From positions 1 through 64,000 of the forward strand of contig NZ_NFLM01000010.1 of the NCBI RefSeq assembly GCF_002160915.1: 64,000 bases of DNA, in the 5' to 3' direction. The notes under the pieces were generated by a model. That model made no database searches. It was not told where the DNA came from and was given only the letters and a program-made list of their open reading frames with translations. Origin of the DNA: Faecalibacterium sp. An121. GTDB taxonomy: Bacteria; Bacillota; Clostridia; Oscillospirales; Ruminococcaceae. This document shows positions 25,893 to 34,200 of this stretch, in pieces. The translations under genes were made by a program, and so were the position numbers. Each line of letters starts with the position of its first letter. Within the stretch, counting starts at the first letter, position 1.

Positions 25893-27434
25893 ATGAGATT
25901 TGCAAGGTTTTTCGTTCCGGCAGCCTGTCTGGCGCTGGCAGGGGCCATGCTGACGGGGTGCGCTCCCACCGTCCAGCCCGGCCCTTCTTCCAGCGGCGGC
26001 AGCAGCAGCCAGACCTCCGATCCCGCCCCTGCGGCAGACAGCCGCCTGGACGATGGGGTGCTGCGCTTTCTGGGCGCCTTTGAAAATTATGGAGGCGGCA
26101 CCTTGCTGCAGGGCGATCGGGTGATCTACCGCGCCACCCCCGCCGAGTCCATCAGCCTCTTGTACGATGTGGACACCGGCGCCCAGGCCGGCTGGCTGCT
26201 GGCCACCAACGATCCCGACGGCACCCGGCGCACCGATGTCTATGACACGGAGGGAAATCTGCTGTGGTCCGGCCCGGGGAACTACGCCGCCTCCATCTCC
26301 CGGCAGCTGCTGGCCCTCTCCCCCGGCACCCTCTACGACGGCAGCGGCATCGGTTCGGACAGCGGCTCCGGCCCCAAGCTGATCCGCCTGTCGGACGGCG
26401 CCGAGCTGCCCCTGCCCGCGGGAACGGTCAGCTGCTATATGGTATACGGTGGCTATACCGTCGTCAATGTACCCGGCAGTGCCCAGGAAGCGGACGGCTA
26501 CACCCCCACCAACGCCATCCTGCTGGGGCCCGACGGTTCCCAGCTGCAGGTGTTTGAGAACTGCTCGGTCTATGAGCCCGGCTACGAAGGGTCGGACGGG
26601 TGGCTCTGCGTCCACCCCTTTGGCCAGAGCAGCATCCACCTCTACCGCCCCGCAGACGGCGCGGTGATCGAGGGCTACCGGAGCTTCTGCGGGGACGGCT
26701 ATGTCTGCTGCGAGGCGGGGGATGGCCGCTACTACGTCCGCTCGGTGGATGACCCCACCCCTCTGGCCGACTATGGCTCCTCCTGCCTGCTCTATCAGCC
26801 CGGGGGCCTCACCCTGCTGGGCTACGACGAGACATCCAACGCGCCTTTGCTGGTCATGCCGGACGGCGTCACCCACCCTTTGCAGGATTTCGGGTCCTAT
26901 GTCATCGAGGAGGACGGGATGGGCTTTCTGCTGGCCGACGGGACCCTGCTGCTCTACGGCCCCGACGGCAGCCAAACGTCCTTTGCGGTGAAGGCCCAGC
27001 CGGGCTCCACCCTGACCCTGGCCTCGCTGGACAGCGGCTATGCCCTGCTGCTGGGCCATGACAGCGACTACAACCTGGTGGAAATGCAGATCTGGAACGA
27101 GGACGGCCTGCAGGCGGGTTCCTATGCCCCCAGCGGGCTGGGATATGAGTATTCCTCTGTCTATTACCTGGCCACCGGCCCCGACGGCCCCCTTTACGCC
27201 GCGCTGCGGCAGGGCATCGGCGGCAGCTGGCTGTACGACGTCCTCGACCACACCGGCCAGCCGGTCCTGAAAGGCCTGGCCAGCGTGGTCAGCGGCAGTG
27301 TCGCAAGTCTGCCCGAGGGCTGCTTTATGGCCCGGCGCGGCTTTGAGCAGGGCTTTATGGACGCCGAGGGCCAGTGGCTCTATCACGAAAGCATCTTTGA
27401 CGCCGTAGGGGACGAAGACCCTGCCGCCTGGTGA
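25893..27434 (+). CDS. Lipoprotein of unknown function, probable beta-propeller
   Basis: A 513-residue exported lipoprotein with lipobox LTGC at residues 20-23 and a Ser/Gly/Pro linker after it. I do not recognise a family. The body is made of repeated strand pairs with ADG, DEDG, GPDG and DTEGN turns (for example DTEGNLLWSG, DPDGTRRTD and DGSQLQVF), the texture of a WD/PQQ-like propeller. Position 25893 is chosen for the GAGAGGTG site and because it opens directly into the signal peptide. The PstS-like lipoprotein 19 bases downstream suggests shared expression. Confidence 0.65.
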   Translation: MRFARFFVPAACLALAGAMLTGCAPTVQPGPSSSGGSSSQTSDPAPAADSRLDDGVLRFLGAFENYGGGTLLQGDRVIYRATPAESISLLYDVDTGAQAGWLLATNDPDGTRRTDVYDTEGNLLWSGPGNYAASISRQLLALSPGTLYDGSGIGSDSGSGPKLIRLSDGAELPLPAGTVSCYMVYGGYTVVNVPGSAQEADGYTPTNAILLGPDGSQLQVFENCSVYEPGYEGSDGWLCVHPFGQSSIHLYRPADGAVIEGYRSFCGDGYVCCEAGDGRYYVRSVDDPTPLADYGSSCLLYQPGGLTLLGYDETSNAPLLVMPDGVTHPLQDFGSYVIEEDGMGFLLADGTLLLYGPDGSQTSFAVKAQPGSTLTLASLDSGYALLLGHDSDYNLVEMQIWNEDGLQAGSYAPSGLGYEYSSVYYLATGPDGPLYAALRQGIGGSWLYDVLDHTGQPVLKGLASVVSGSVASLPEGCFMARRGFEQGFMDAEGQWLYHESIFDAVGDEDPAAW

Positions 27435-27453
27435 ACACAAGGAGGTATATGCC

Positions 27454-28431
27454 ATGACCGATCGACCCATCCTTTCCCGACGCAGTTTTCTGGCCGCCCT
27501 GGGCCTGACCGGGGCCGCCGCCCTGCTGGCAGGGTGCGGGGGCAGCCCCGTTTCTTCTTCCAGCGAGGCACCCGCCTCCAGCGAAGCGCTCGCCTCCAGT
27601 GCGGCTTCCAGCCAGGTGGAGCCCGAACCCTTTTTGACACCGGATGAGTTCCCCGGGCTGGACGGCAGCACCGCCTGCATCCCCCTGATGGCCCAGATGA
27701 TGGCCGACACCACCGGCATCGACCTGGCCGAGGCCCAAAGCGCCGTCACAGTCAGCACCACCGCCTATGCCTGGGAGAACCTGGCCGTCTACGACTCCAT
27801 CTATGTGCAGATGCTGCTGGTCTACGAGGCGCCCGACTATGTCAAAGATGAGATGGAACAGGCCGGCATCCCCCTGGAACAAAAGGCCGTGGGCCGGGAC
27901 GCCCTGGTCTTTATCGTCAACCAGGATAACCCTGTCCAGGGCCTGACGCTGGACCAGCTGCGGGACATCTACGCGGGCCGCGTCACCAACTGGAAGGAGC
28001 TGGGCGGGGCGGACAGCCCCATCGTCGCTTTCCAGCGGGGCGAGGACAGCGGCAGCCAGACCCTGTTCAAAAAGCTGCTGATCGGGGACGGCGAACGGAT
28101 GGAAGCCCCCACCGAGCTGGCCCCCGCCGCCATGGGCGAACTGGTGGACCGGGTGGCCGAGTACAACAACAGCGCCAGCGCCATCGGCTTTTCGGTCTAC
28201 TATTACATCGACCAGATGTACAGCCAGCCGGGGCTGCGGCTGCTGGCCGTGGAAGGGGTGGAGCCCTCGGCCCAGACCATCGCCGACCAGAGCTACCCTC
28301 TGTGCAACGACTTTTATGCGGTCATCCGCGCTTCGGCAGCTGCCGACAGCCCCGAACGCCAGCTGTATGACTGGCTGTCCACCCCGGCGGGGGCGGCCTG
28401 CATCCGGAAAGCCGGCTATGTACCGGCCTGA
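27454..28431 (+). CDS. PstS-like phosphate-type substrate-binding lipoprotein
   Basis: A 325-residue periplasmic-binding-fold lipoprotein. The N-terminus SRRSFLAALGLTGAAALLAGC combines a twin-arginine-like motif with a lipobox, so Tat export is possible. The PBP domain shows DGSTACIPLMAQMM, VFIVNQDNPVQGLTLDQL, YAGRVTNWKELGG and FQRGEDSGSQTLF, as in phosphate-binding PstS proteins. There are no pstCAB genes next to it, so it may serve a distant transporter or act as a sensor. AAGGAGG precedes the ATG. Confidence 0.75.
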   Translation: MTDRPILSRRSFLAALGLTGAAALLAGCGGSPVSSSSEAPASSEALASSAASSQVEPEPFLTPDEFPGLDGSTACIPLMAQMMADTTGIDLAEAQSAVTVSTTAYAWENLAVYDSIYVQMLLVYEAPDYVKDEMEQAGIPLEQKAVGRDALVFIVNQDNPVQGLTLDQLRDIYAGRVTNWKELGGADSPIVAFQRGEDSGSQTLFKKLLIGDGERMEAPTELAPAAMGELVDRVAEYNNSASAIGFSVYYYIDQMYSQPGLRLLAVEGVEPSAQTIADQSYPLCNDFYAVIRASAAADSPERQLYDWLSTPAGAACIRKAGYVPA

Positions 28432-28510
28432 AGCGGCAAGGCACATCCGCCCTTTTGACCCGAGCCCAGAGGGCTTTGGAAACACGCCCAAGAAATCCTG
28501 CCGGTTTGCC

Positions 28511-28540
28511 TTGACAATACCCGCCTGTCTATGTTATTCT
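28511..28540 (+). promoter_or_regulatory. Promoter of fhs
   Basis: TTGACA (28511-28516), an 18-bp spacer and TATTCT (28535-28540). Transcription should begin just before the riboswitch. Confidence 0.75.
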
Positions 28541-28547
28541 TAGCAGG

Positions 28548-28687
28548 CAAGGAAACCCTGCCGCGCTGACGGAAGATGAGGGGCCGCGGCCCTTCTTTGT
28601 GGAGCGCAACCACATGCGGGCAGGGCAGATCAAAGCCGACCGTCTGGGCAGCCTTGCGCGGCATGAGCCGCGCAGCGCTGCCTTTTT
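28548..28687 (+). ncRNA. ZTP (pfl) riboswitch with terminator, controlling fhs
   Basis: The 3' core AGCCGACCGTCTGGGCA (28634-28650) is the hallmark of the ZTP/pfl class. The expected pseudoknot forms between GACGG (28568-28572) and CCGTC (28640-28644), and a GTGG...CCAC hairpin lies between them. A terminator, GGCAGC (28647-28652) with GCTGCC (28677-28682) and five T residues, shares the GGGCA of the aptamer. Ligand binding would therefore sequester that sequence and let transcription continue. ZTP/ZMP accumulates when 10-formyl-THF is short, and fhs makes that cofactor, so the gene assignment fits the class. Confidence 0.9.
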
Positions 28688-28713
28688 GTTTTGCCAGCAA
28701 AGGAGAATGCAAG

Positions 28714-30375
28714 ATGAAGTCCGACATCGAGATCGCCCAGGAGGCCGTTCTGCGCCCCATCACCCAGATCGCCGCTCAGCTTGGCCTGGAGGAGGACAAC
28801 GTCATCCCCTACGGCCGCTACAAGGCCAAGATCGACCATCACCTGGCCGAAAAGCCCGGCAAGCAGGGCAAGCTGATCCTGGTCACCGCCATCAGCCCCA
28901 CCCCCGCCGGCGAGGGCAAGACCACCACCAGCGTGGGCCTGGCCGACGCCCTGTGCGCCCTGGGCAAAAAGACCATGCTCTGCCTGCGGGAGCCTTCGCT
29001 GGGTCCCGTGTTTGGCATCAAGGGCGGCGCCGCCGGGGGCGGCTATGCCCAGGTGGTGCCCATGGAGGACATCAACCTCCACTTCACCGGGGACATCCAC
29101 GCCATCGGCACCGCCAACAACCTGCTGGCCGCCATGATCGACAACAGCATCCAGCAGGGCAACCCCCTGCACATCGATCCCCGGCGCATCACCTGGAAGC
29201 GCTGCATGGACATGAACGACCGCCAGCTGCGGTTCATCGTGGACGGCCTGGGGGGCAAGGCCAACGGCACCCCCCGGGAGGACGGCTTTGACATCACGGT
29301 GGCCAGCGAAGTGATGGCTATTTTCTGCCTGGCCTCCAGCCTGCACGACCTGAAAGAGCGCCTGAGCCGGATCGTCTGCGCCTACACCTACGACGGCCAG
29401 CCGGTCACCGCGGGGCAGATCGGCGCAGCGGGGGCCATGGCCGCCCTGCTGAAGGACGCCATCGACCCCAACCTGGTGCAGACGCTGGAGCACAACCCCG
29501 CCATCATCCACGGCGGGCCCTTCGCCAACATCGCCCATGGCTGCAACAGCGTCATGGCCACCCGGCTCAGCCTGGCCCTGGCCGACTATGTGGTCACCGA
29601 GGCGGGTTTTGGCGCCGACCTGGGCGCCGAAAAGTTTCTGGATATCAAGTGCCGGGCTGCGGGCATCGCTCCCTCGGCCTGCGTGCTGGTGGCCACCGTC
29701 CGGGCCCTCAAGAGCCACGGCGGCGTAGCCAAGGCCCAGCTGAACCAGCCCGACCCCGACGCCGTCCGGGCCGGCCTGGCCAATCTGGGCCGCCACATCG
29801 AGAACATGAAGGACAATTTCGGCCTGCCTGTGGTGGTGGCGGTCAACGCCTTCCCCACCGACACCGCCGAGGAGCAGGCCATCGTGGCGGATTACTGCGC
29901 CGGCCTGGGCGTCAAATGCGTCCTGAGCGAAGTCTTTGCCAAGGGCGGCGAGGGCGGCAAGGCCCTGGCCCAGGCGGTGCTGGACAGCATGGAGGACCGT
30001 CCCATCCACTTCACCTATCCCCTGGAGGCTTCCCTGCGGGATAAGATCGGCGCGGTGGCCTCCAAGATCTACCGTGCCGACGGGGTGGACTACACCCCCG
30101 CCGCCGCCAAGACCCTGGATGAGCTGACCGCCATGGGCTATGGCAGCTTGCCCGTCTGCATCGCCAAGACCCAGTACAGCTTCAGCGACAACGCCAACCT
30201 CAAGGCCGCTCCCACCGGCTTCCGCCTGAACGTCCGAGAGGTGCGCCTGGCCGCCGGCGCGGGTTTTGTGGTGGTGATCTGCGGCAGCATCATGACCATG
30301 CCCGGTCTGCCCAAAGTCCCCGCCGCCGTCAACATCGACGTCACCGACGACGGCAGGATCACCGGCCTGTTCTGA
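28714..30375 (+). CDS. fhs: Formate-tetrahydrofolate ligase
   Basis: A 553-residue enzyme that makes 10-formyl-THF from formate, THF and ATP, supplying PurN and the AICAR transformylase of the purine operon at 45-57 kb. The ATP loop is [35 protein letters not shown] (interrupted here as EPSLGPVFG plus [10 protein letters not shown]) and FTGDIHAI are FTHFS signatures. Position 28714 is chosen because AAAGGAG precedes it; an open frame extending upstream runs through the riboswitch and is not translated. The length is standard. Confidence 0.96.
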   Translation: MKSDIEIAQEAVLRPITQIAAQLGLEEDNVIPYGRYKAKIDHHLAEKPGKQGKLILVTAISPTPAGEGKTTTSVGLADALCALGKKTMLCLREPSLGPVFGIKGGAAGGGYAQVVPMEDINLHFTGDIHAIGTANNLLAAMIDNSIQQGNPLHIDPRRITWKRCMDMNDRQLRFIVDGLGGKANGTPREDGFDITVASEVMAIFCLASSLHDLKERLSRIVCAYTYDGQPVTAGQIGAAGAMAALLKDAIDPNLVQTLEHNPAIIHGGPFANIAHGCNSVMATRLSLALADYVVTEAGFGADLGAEKFLDIKCRAAGIAPSACVLVATVRALKSHGGVAKAQLNQPDPDAVRAGLANLGRHIENMKDNFGLPVVVAVNAFPTDTAEEQAIVADYCAGLGVKCVLSEVFAKGGEGGKALAQAVLDSMEDRPIHFTYPLEASLRDKIGAVASKIYRADGVDYTPAAAKTLDELTAMGYGSLPVCIAKTQYSFSDNANLKAAPTGFRLNVREVRLAAGAGFVVVICGSIMTMPGLPKVPAAVNIDVTDDGRITGLF

Positions 30376-30397
30376 GTTTTTCCTCCTTCTTTACCAT

Positions 30398-30430
30398 AAA
30401 AAGGCCCCCGTCCCAAAGGACGAGGGCCTT
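30398..30430 (-). terminator. Terminator pointing leftward, after a possible mini-ORF
   Basis: AAGGCCCCCGTCC (30401-30413) pairs with GGACGAGGGCCTT (30418-30430) with one mismatch. The T run lies on the minus-strand side (TTTTTATGG), not on the plus-strand side, so it terminates leftward transcription rather than fhs. Confidence 0.7.
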
Positions 30431-30438
30431 GCTGTAAG

Positions 30439-30486
30439 TTAGACGTAGTTTTCCAGCGGATTCCCTCCGGCAGGGGAATTTCGCAC
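30439..30486 (-). CDS. Candidate 15-residue mini-ORF on the minus strand
   Basis: On the minus strand AAAAGGAGGAAATT is followed at once by GTG and 14 sense codons (MRNSPAGGNPLENYV), then TAA. A U-tailed terminator begins 8 bases after the stop. A weak promoter candidate (TTCAAA, 17 bp, TATACA) lies upstream on the same strand. The unusually good Shine-Dalgarno and the terminator oriented for this strand are the only support. An untranslated small RNA or chance is also possible. Confidence 0.3.
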   Translation of the reverse strand: MRNSPAGGNPLENYV

Positions 30487-30506
30487 AATTTCCTCCTTTT
30501 CTCCTC

Positions 30507-30535
30507 TTGACACCGGACCCATTGTGATGTATATT
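30507..30535 (+). promoter_or_regulatory. Promoter P1 of the hemolysin III-like gene
   Basis: TTGACA (30507-30512), a 17-bp spacer and TATATT (30530-30535). Confidence 0.75.
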
Positions 30536-30538
30536 ACC

Positions 30539-30567
30539 TTGTATCAAGTTTTTGAAAAACCTATAAA
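30539..30567 (+). promoter_or_regulatory. Possible promoter P2 of the hemolysin III-like gene
   Basis: TTGTAT (30539-30544), a 17-bp spacer and TATAAA (30562-30567), nested just downstream of P1. Confidence 0.5.
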
Positions 30568-30629
30568 ACGCTTACAACAACCTTTCCTGTCCGGCAAATC
30601 CGGGAGAGAACCGAAAGGATGATTCCATT

Positions 30630-31316
30630 ATGAGTACTTCTGCCGCTTGTCCCCGCCGCCGCCACCTCCTCTATATCAAGGACCCGGCCAGCGCCATCAC
30701 CCACTTTATTGCAGCCATCGGCTTTGGGGGCGCCAGTGTGCCCCTGCTCATCAAAGCCTGCCAGACCGGCCGGCCCCTGGCGGTGTTCGCCATGGCGGTC
30801 TATGCCGCCAGCCTCATCGCGTTGTATGCGGCCAGCACCGCCTATCACACCGTGGCGCCCGGCAGCGCCCACGAGCCGCTGCTGAAAAAGATCGACCACA
30901 TGATGATCTTTGTGCTGATCGCAGGCAGCTACACCCCGGTCTGCCTGCTGGCTCTGCCCACCTTTGTGGGCGGGCTGCTGCTGGCCGTCATCTGGGGCTG
31001 CACCATTTTGGGGGTGTGCTTCATGTTCCTGCTGGTGCACTGCCCCAAGTGGATCTCCTCGGTGCTGTATATCGCCATGGGCTGGGCCTGCATCTTTGCA
31101 CTGCCCCAGCTGCTCAGCTGCCTGTCCCCTGCCTGCTTTGGATGGCTGCTGGCCGGCGGCCTGCTCTACACGGCGGGTGGCGTCATCTATGCCTGCAAGC
31201 ACCCCGGCTTTGAGCGGCGCCACCCCAACTTCGGGATGCACGAGATCTTCCACCTGTTCGTGATGGCGGGCAGCTTGTGCCACTATATCGTCATGTACGT
31301 CTATATGCTGGGCTGA
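30630..31316 (+). CDS. Hemolysin III family (PAQR-type) membrane protein
   Basis: A 228-residue protein with seven predicted membrane helices. The family motifs are visible: DPASAITHFIAAIG near the N-terminus, the SxxYHT motif (ASTAYHTV), KIDHMMIFVLIAGSYTP, and a C-terminal MHEIFHLFVMAGSLCHY with the metal-binding His pair. Members (YqfA, hemolysin III) are membrane proteins linked to membrane fluidity; haemolysis is a historical label. GAAAGGATG lies before the ATG. It is a single gene with its own promoters and terminator. Confidence 0.9.
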   Translation: MSTSAACPRRRHLLYIKDPASAITHFIAAIGFGGASVPLLIKACQTGRPLAVFAMAVYAASLIALYAASTAYHTVAPGSAHEPLLKKIDHMMIFVLIAGSYTPVCLLALPTFVGGLLLAVIWGCTILGVCFMFLLVHCPKWISSVLYIAMGWACIFALPQLLSCLSPACFGWLLAGGLLYTAGGVIYACKHPGFERRHPNFGMHEIFHLFVMAGSLCHYIVMYVYMLG

Positions 31317-31328
31317 ACGCCCACTTCT

Positions 31329-31355
31329 GCCGCTGCGGCCTCCACAGGCTGCGGC
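31329..31355 (+). terminator. Terminator after the hemolysin III-like gene
   Basis: GCCGCTGCGGCC pairs with GGCTGCGGCGGC through a TCCACA loop with two G-T pairs, followed by five T residues. Confidence 0.85.
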
Positions 31356-31378
31356 GGCTTTTTGTTTGGTATCCGCTC

Positions 31379-31407
31379 TTGTATCCCAGCCCGGACCATG
31401 GTATTAT
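31379..31407 (+). promoter_or_regulatory. Promoter of the PsiE-like gene
   Basis: TTGTAT (31379-31384), a 17-bp spacer and TATTAT (31402-31407), with TGG before the -10. Confidence 0.65.
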
Positions 31408-31474
31408 TAAAATGTACATACAGCGCACCCGCTTTTGTGTCCAGCCCATTTTTCCACAGAAAGGATGTTGCACC

Positions 31475-31990
31475 ATGAAGGAAAATGTTTCCCGCCCGGC
31501 GCGCAGCCGCCTGCGTCGCACCGAAGAACGTCTGAAATACATCCTGCGAGAACAGATCGCCGAGCTTGCCAGCCTGCTGGAGGTGGTCATCTCGGTGCTG
31601 GTGCTGCTGGGCCTGCTCATCAGCGCGGTGCCGGTGGCCCGGGAGATGCTGTCCCTGTGGAGCAGCGGCAGCACCGACGCCTTCCAGACCTTCCTGGGAC
31701 ACGCCTTCAACCTGGTCATCGGCATCGAGTTCATCAAGATGCTGTCCAAGCACAGCCCCGGCAGCGCCCTGGAGGTGCTGCTGTACGCCATCGCCCGCAA
31801 TATGATCCTGGGCCATGGCTCCACTATGGACAACCTGCTGGGCGTATTCTCCATCGGGCTGATCTTTGTGATCCGGAAATTTCTGTTCGTGCCCTCCTTT
31901 GGCTCCAGCCGGCCGGGCAGTGAGGTGATCCGCCCTTCCGTTCCCGCCGCACCGGACACCAAGGCCCCGGATGACGCCCCTGTCCCCTGA
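31475..31990 (+). CDS. PsiE-like membrane protein
   Basis: A 171-residue membrane protein with an Arg-rich N-terminus, a helix around residues 32-54 (LASLLEVVISVLVLLGLLIS) and further helices near residues 75-90 and 118-135. The middle section FNLVIGIEFIKMLSKHSPGSALEVLLYAIAR, given here only in outline (GIEFIKML then LEVLLYAIAR), resembles the phosphate-starvation-inducible PsiE family. The Pro-rich tail is not conserved. Position 31475 has AAAGGATG upstream and starts before the first charged helix. Function is unknown. Confidence 0.65.
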   Translation: MKENVSRPARSRLRRTEERLKYILREQIAELASLLEVVISVLVLLGLLISAVPVAREMLSLWSSGSTDAFQTFLGHAFNLVIGIEFIKMLSKHSPGSALEVLLYAIARNMILGHGSTMDNLLGVFSIGLIFVIRKFLFVPSFGSSRPGSEVIRPSVPAAPDTKAPDDAPVP

Positions 31991-32013
31991 CCATCCCGGC
32001 GCCGTTTCAACGC

Positions 32014-32055
32014 AAAACACCTGCCGATGCTTTTCCACATCGGCAGGTGTTTTTG
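32014..32055. terminator. Bidirectional terminator between the PsiE-like gene and tRNA-Met
   Basis: AAAACACCTGCCGATG (32014-32029) pairs perfectly with CATCGGCAGGTGTTTT (32038-32053). A and T runs on both sides suit the converging transcripts. Confidence 0.93.
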
Positions 32056-32100
32056 ACACAAAAAGAAATATGACCGGCTGGATACAACCGGTCATATTGG

Positions 32101-32177
<77 letters not shown>

Positions 32178-32236
32178 CTATCTTTGATCTGCACCCTTCG
32201 GCTTTGTTTGGAAGCCGTATCGCTTGGTGCTCCATT

Positions 32237-32265
32237 ATAATAGCACAGGGCAGGGGAAATGTCAA
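32237..32265 (-). promoter_or_regulatory. Promoter of tRNA-fMet
   Basis: Minus strand: TTGACA (32265-32260), a 17-bp spacer and TATTAT (32242-32237). Confidence 0.85.
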
Positions 32266-32304
32266 TAGATTTCGGAGAAATTTTTTGGCAGAGTCGCCAG
32301 AAGG

Positions 32305-33357
32305 TCATCTGCGGCGGCGGCGCACGATCACCACCACAGCCACGACAGCCGCCACCAGCAGCACCACAGGCCACAGGCCCGCCAGCAGCACCAGGACTGC
32401 GGACGCCCCATGGATGAAGTTCTGCCAGCCCTCGGCAAAGGCTGTGCCCAGCCGCTCCAGGAAGGAACCGCCGGTGGGGGTGTATGTCTCCACCTCCTGC
32501 AGGGTGACGGTGACGGTGCAGCTGGCAATCTGGTCGTCGTACCAGTCCAGCTGGCCCTGCCAGCTCTCCAGCTGATACTCCACGTCGGACAGCTGGGCTT
32601 CGATGTCCAGCAGATCGGACAGGGTGGCGGCGCTGGCCTGCAGCTCCCGCAGGCGGTCCCGCTGGCCTTCCAGGTTGGCGATCCGGCCGGCCACGTCGGT
32701 GTACTGGGCCGTGACATCGTCAGCCCGCTGGTACTTGTTCACCAGGCTGCCGGTCTGGCCCGCCGCCTCCAGAAAGCTCTCGTAGTTGGCTTCGGGCACC
32801 CGCAGCGTCATGGACAGGGTGCGGGCTTCGCCGGTGTAGTTGGATTCGCTGCTGCTCTCCATCCAGCCGCCGGCGTCGGCCAGGGCCTGCTCCAGACTGG
32901 CGCGGGCCCCTTCGTAGTCTTTGGTCTCCAGGGTCAGGTCTGCGGTGTAGATGATCTTGTCCCCGGCCAGGGCGCTCTCGGTGCCGGCGGCACTGCGGGC
33001 CGCAAGGTCACCGTTGGCCATGTCCAGGCCATAAGTAGCCATCTGGGGCGCGCTGGCCAGGGCCGTACTGGACGCCGCGCCGCCAGACCGGAGGCTCATG
33101 GTATCGATGCCGCTGCCTGCGGGGCCAAGGGCCTGCAGGCCCACCACGGCCACTGCCGCACAGGCCGCGATCCCGGCGGCCCACCGCTTCCAATGGGGAA
33201 AGCGGACCGCCCTGCCTTTGGTCTTTGTGTCTTGGGATACGGGGGTATGGGAAGTGCTCTGGGGCTGGGGTTTGGGCTGCATGGCAAGCAGACGGGCTTT
33301 CAGCTCATCCGAAGCGTGCAGCTGGTCTACCTCCATTTTGTATTCAAACCATTTCAT
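32305..33357 (-). CDS. DUF4349 membrane protein, probable anti-sigma partner
   Basis: A 350-residue protein. A short cytoplasmic N-terminus (DELKARLLAM region) precedes one membrane helix near residue 60. An extracytoplasmic DUF4349 domain (KIIYTADLTLETKDYEGA, SMTLRVPEANYESFL, RADDVTAQYTDVAGRI) then leads through a coiled coil to a second helix (LVLLAGLWPVVLLVAA) and an RRRRR tail. Its start overlaps the end of the ECF sigma gene by 14 bases. The layout, with a small cytoplasmic segment, suggests a membrane anti-sigma factor; this is inference from context. Confidence 0.75.
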   Translation of the reverse strand: MKWFEYKMEVDQLHASDELKARLLAMQPKPQPQSTSHTPVSQDTKTKGRAVRFPHWKRWAAGIAACAAVAVVGLQALGPAGSGIDTMSLRSGGAASSTALASAPQMATYGLDMANGDLAARSAAGTESALAGDKIIYTADLTLETKDYEGARASLEQALADAGGWMESSSESNYTGEARTLSMTLRVPEANYESFLEAAGQTGSLVNKYQRADDVTAQYTDVAGRIANLEGQRDRLRELQASAATLSDLLDIEAQLSDVEYQLESWQGQLDWYDDQIASCTVTVTLQEVETYTPTGGSFLERLGTAFAEGWQNFIHGASAVLVLLAGLWPVVLLVAAVVAVVVIVRRRRR

Positions 33358-33832
33358 CCTCGATCTCCTCCTCCAGCATGGTATGTAGAAGGGCCCGCGC
33401 CCGATGCAGCCAGCTCAGCACCGTGTTGGTGGGCGCGCCCAGCATCCGTCCGATCTCCGCCGCCGTGTACCCTTCGTAATAGTGCAGATAAATGGCGTTG
33501 CGGTATTGTTCGGGCAGGGCGCGCACCGCTTCCAGCACACTGCCGTCGGCGGCCGCGGGGGCCGGCATGGTCTCATCCAGGGGCACATCCTTCTGGCTGG
33601 ACGCCCGGGTCAGGTCGTGGCAGCGGTTGATGGCCACTCGCAGCAGCCACGCCTTGAGATGCTCCTCACTGGAAAAACTGCCGCGATATCTCAGCAGCTT
33701 TTCAAAGACGTCCTGGACCACGTCCTCGGCATCGGCGCTGCTGCTGCAATGATGCACCGCAGCGCGATACACCGTATCGCTGTATTTCTCCACCGCAAGG
33801 CGGAATACTTCTTCCTGACTGATACGCCACAT
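33344..33832 (-). CDS. ECF-type RNA polymerase sigma factor
   Basis: A 162-residue sigma-70 family protein. Region 2 covers YSDTVYRAAVHHCSSSADAEDVV then QDVFEKLLRY and region 4 covers RALPEQYRNAIYLHYYEGYTAAEI, ending in a recognition helix with TNTVLSWLHRARALL. The frame is open for 66 codons further upstream, but AAAGGAG lies only 6 bases before the ATG at 33832 and the protein then begins at sigma region 2. It is translationally coupled to the DUF4349 gene. The stress it senses is unknown. Confidence 0.88.
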   Translation of the reverse strand: MWRISQEEVFRLAVEKYSDTVYRAAVHHCSSSADAEDVVQDVFEKLLRYRGSFSSEEHLKAWLLRVAINRCHDLTRASSQKDVPLDETMPAPAAADGSVLEAVRALPEQYRNAIYLHYYEGYTAAEIGRMLGAPTNTVLSWLHRARALLHTMLEEEIEDEMV

Positions 33833-34157
33833 AGTTGCTCCTTTGCCGGCATTGCAGGCCCTTTCACCTGAGATACGTTTCGCCATTGGCAAAAATTGCA
33901 TCCGGGCTGCCGGTCTTTTTATCTTAATCATCCCTGGGATGTATCCGAAAACTTCCCAACGCTGGTCCATTCTGCCAAAAGCGCCATCTGCTGCGCTGCA
34001 TGCGGCACTTTTGGGCGAATATCTCGGCATATTTGACTTCTCAGGTACACCCTAACGATCGTCTTTTCCTTTGATGCAGTCCTATTGTACCATGCCCGGC
34101 GCCAAAACAAAAGCCCTATTCCGGCCCGGGCGGCTGAAAAGAACTGGAAGTCCGCAC
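33833..34157 (-). promoter_or_regulatory. Long 5' leader and likely promoter of the sigma-DUF4349 operon
   Basis: The best minus-strand promoter here is an extended -10 TGG-TACAAT (34089-34084), which gives a leader of about 245 nt. A hairpin, AAAAGTGCC with GGCGCTTTT (about 33978-34014), lies inside it without a following T run. No riboswitch class is recognised. Nothing else coding is seen in this 368-bp gap apart from the terminator at 34158-34186. Confidence 0.35.
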
Positions 34158-34186
34158 AAAAAAACCCGGCAGCAGAGCCTGCCGGG
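34158..34186 (-). terminator. Terminator of the oxidoreductase gene
   Basis: CCCGGCAG (34165-34172) pairs with CTGCCGGG (34179-34186); seven T residues follow on the minus strand. Confidence 0.9.
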
Positions 34187-34200
34187 CGCGGATGGGCGGT

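Noticed and set aside
30376-30430. The hairpin at 30398-30430 as the fhs terminator
   Set aside because: The U tract lies only on the minus-strand side; the plus-strand side continues GCTGTAAG.
33833-34030. A longer start for the ECF sigma factor at 34030
   Set aside because: The extra 66 residues resemble no sigma region, and a strong AAAGGAG site lies 6 bases before the ATG at 33832.
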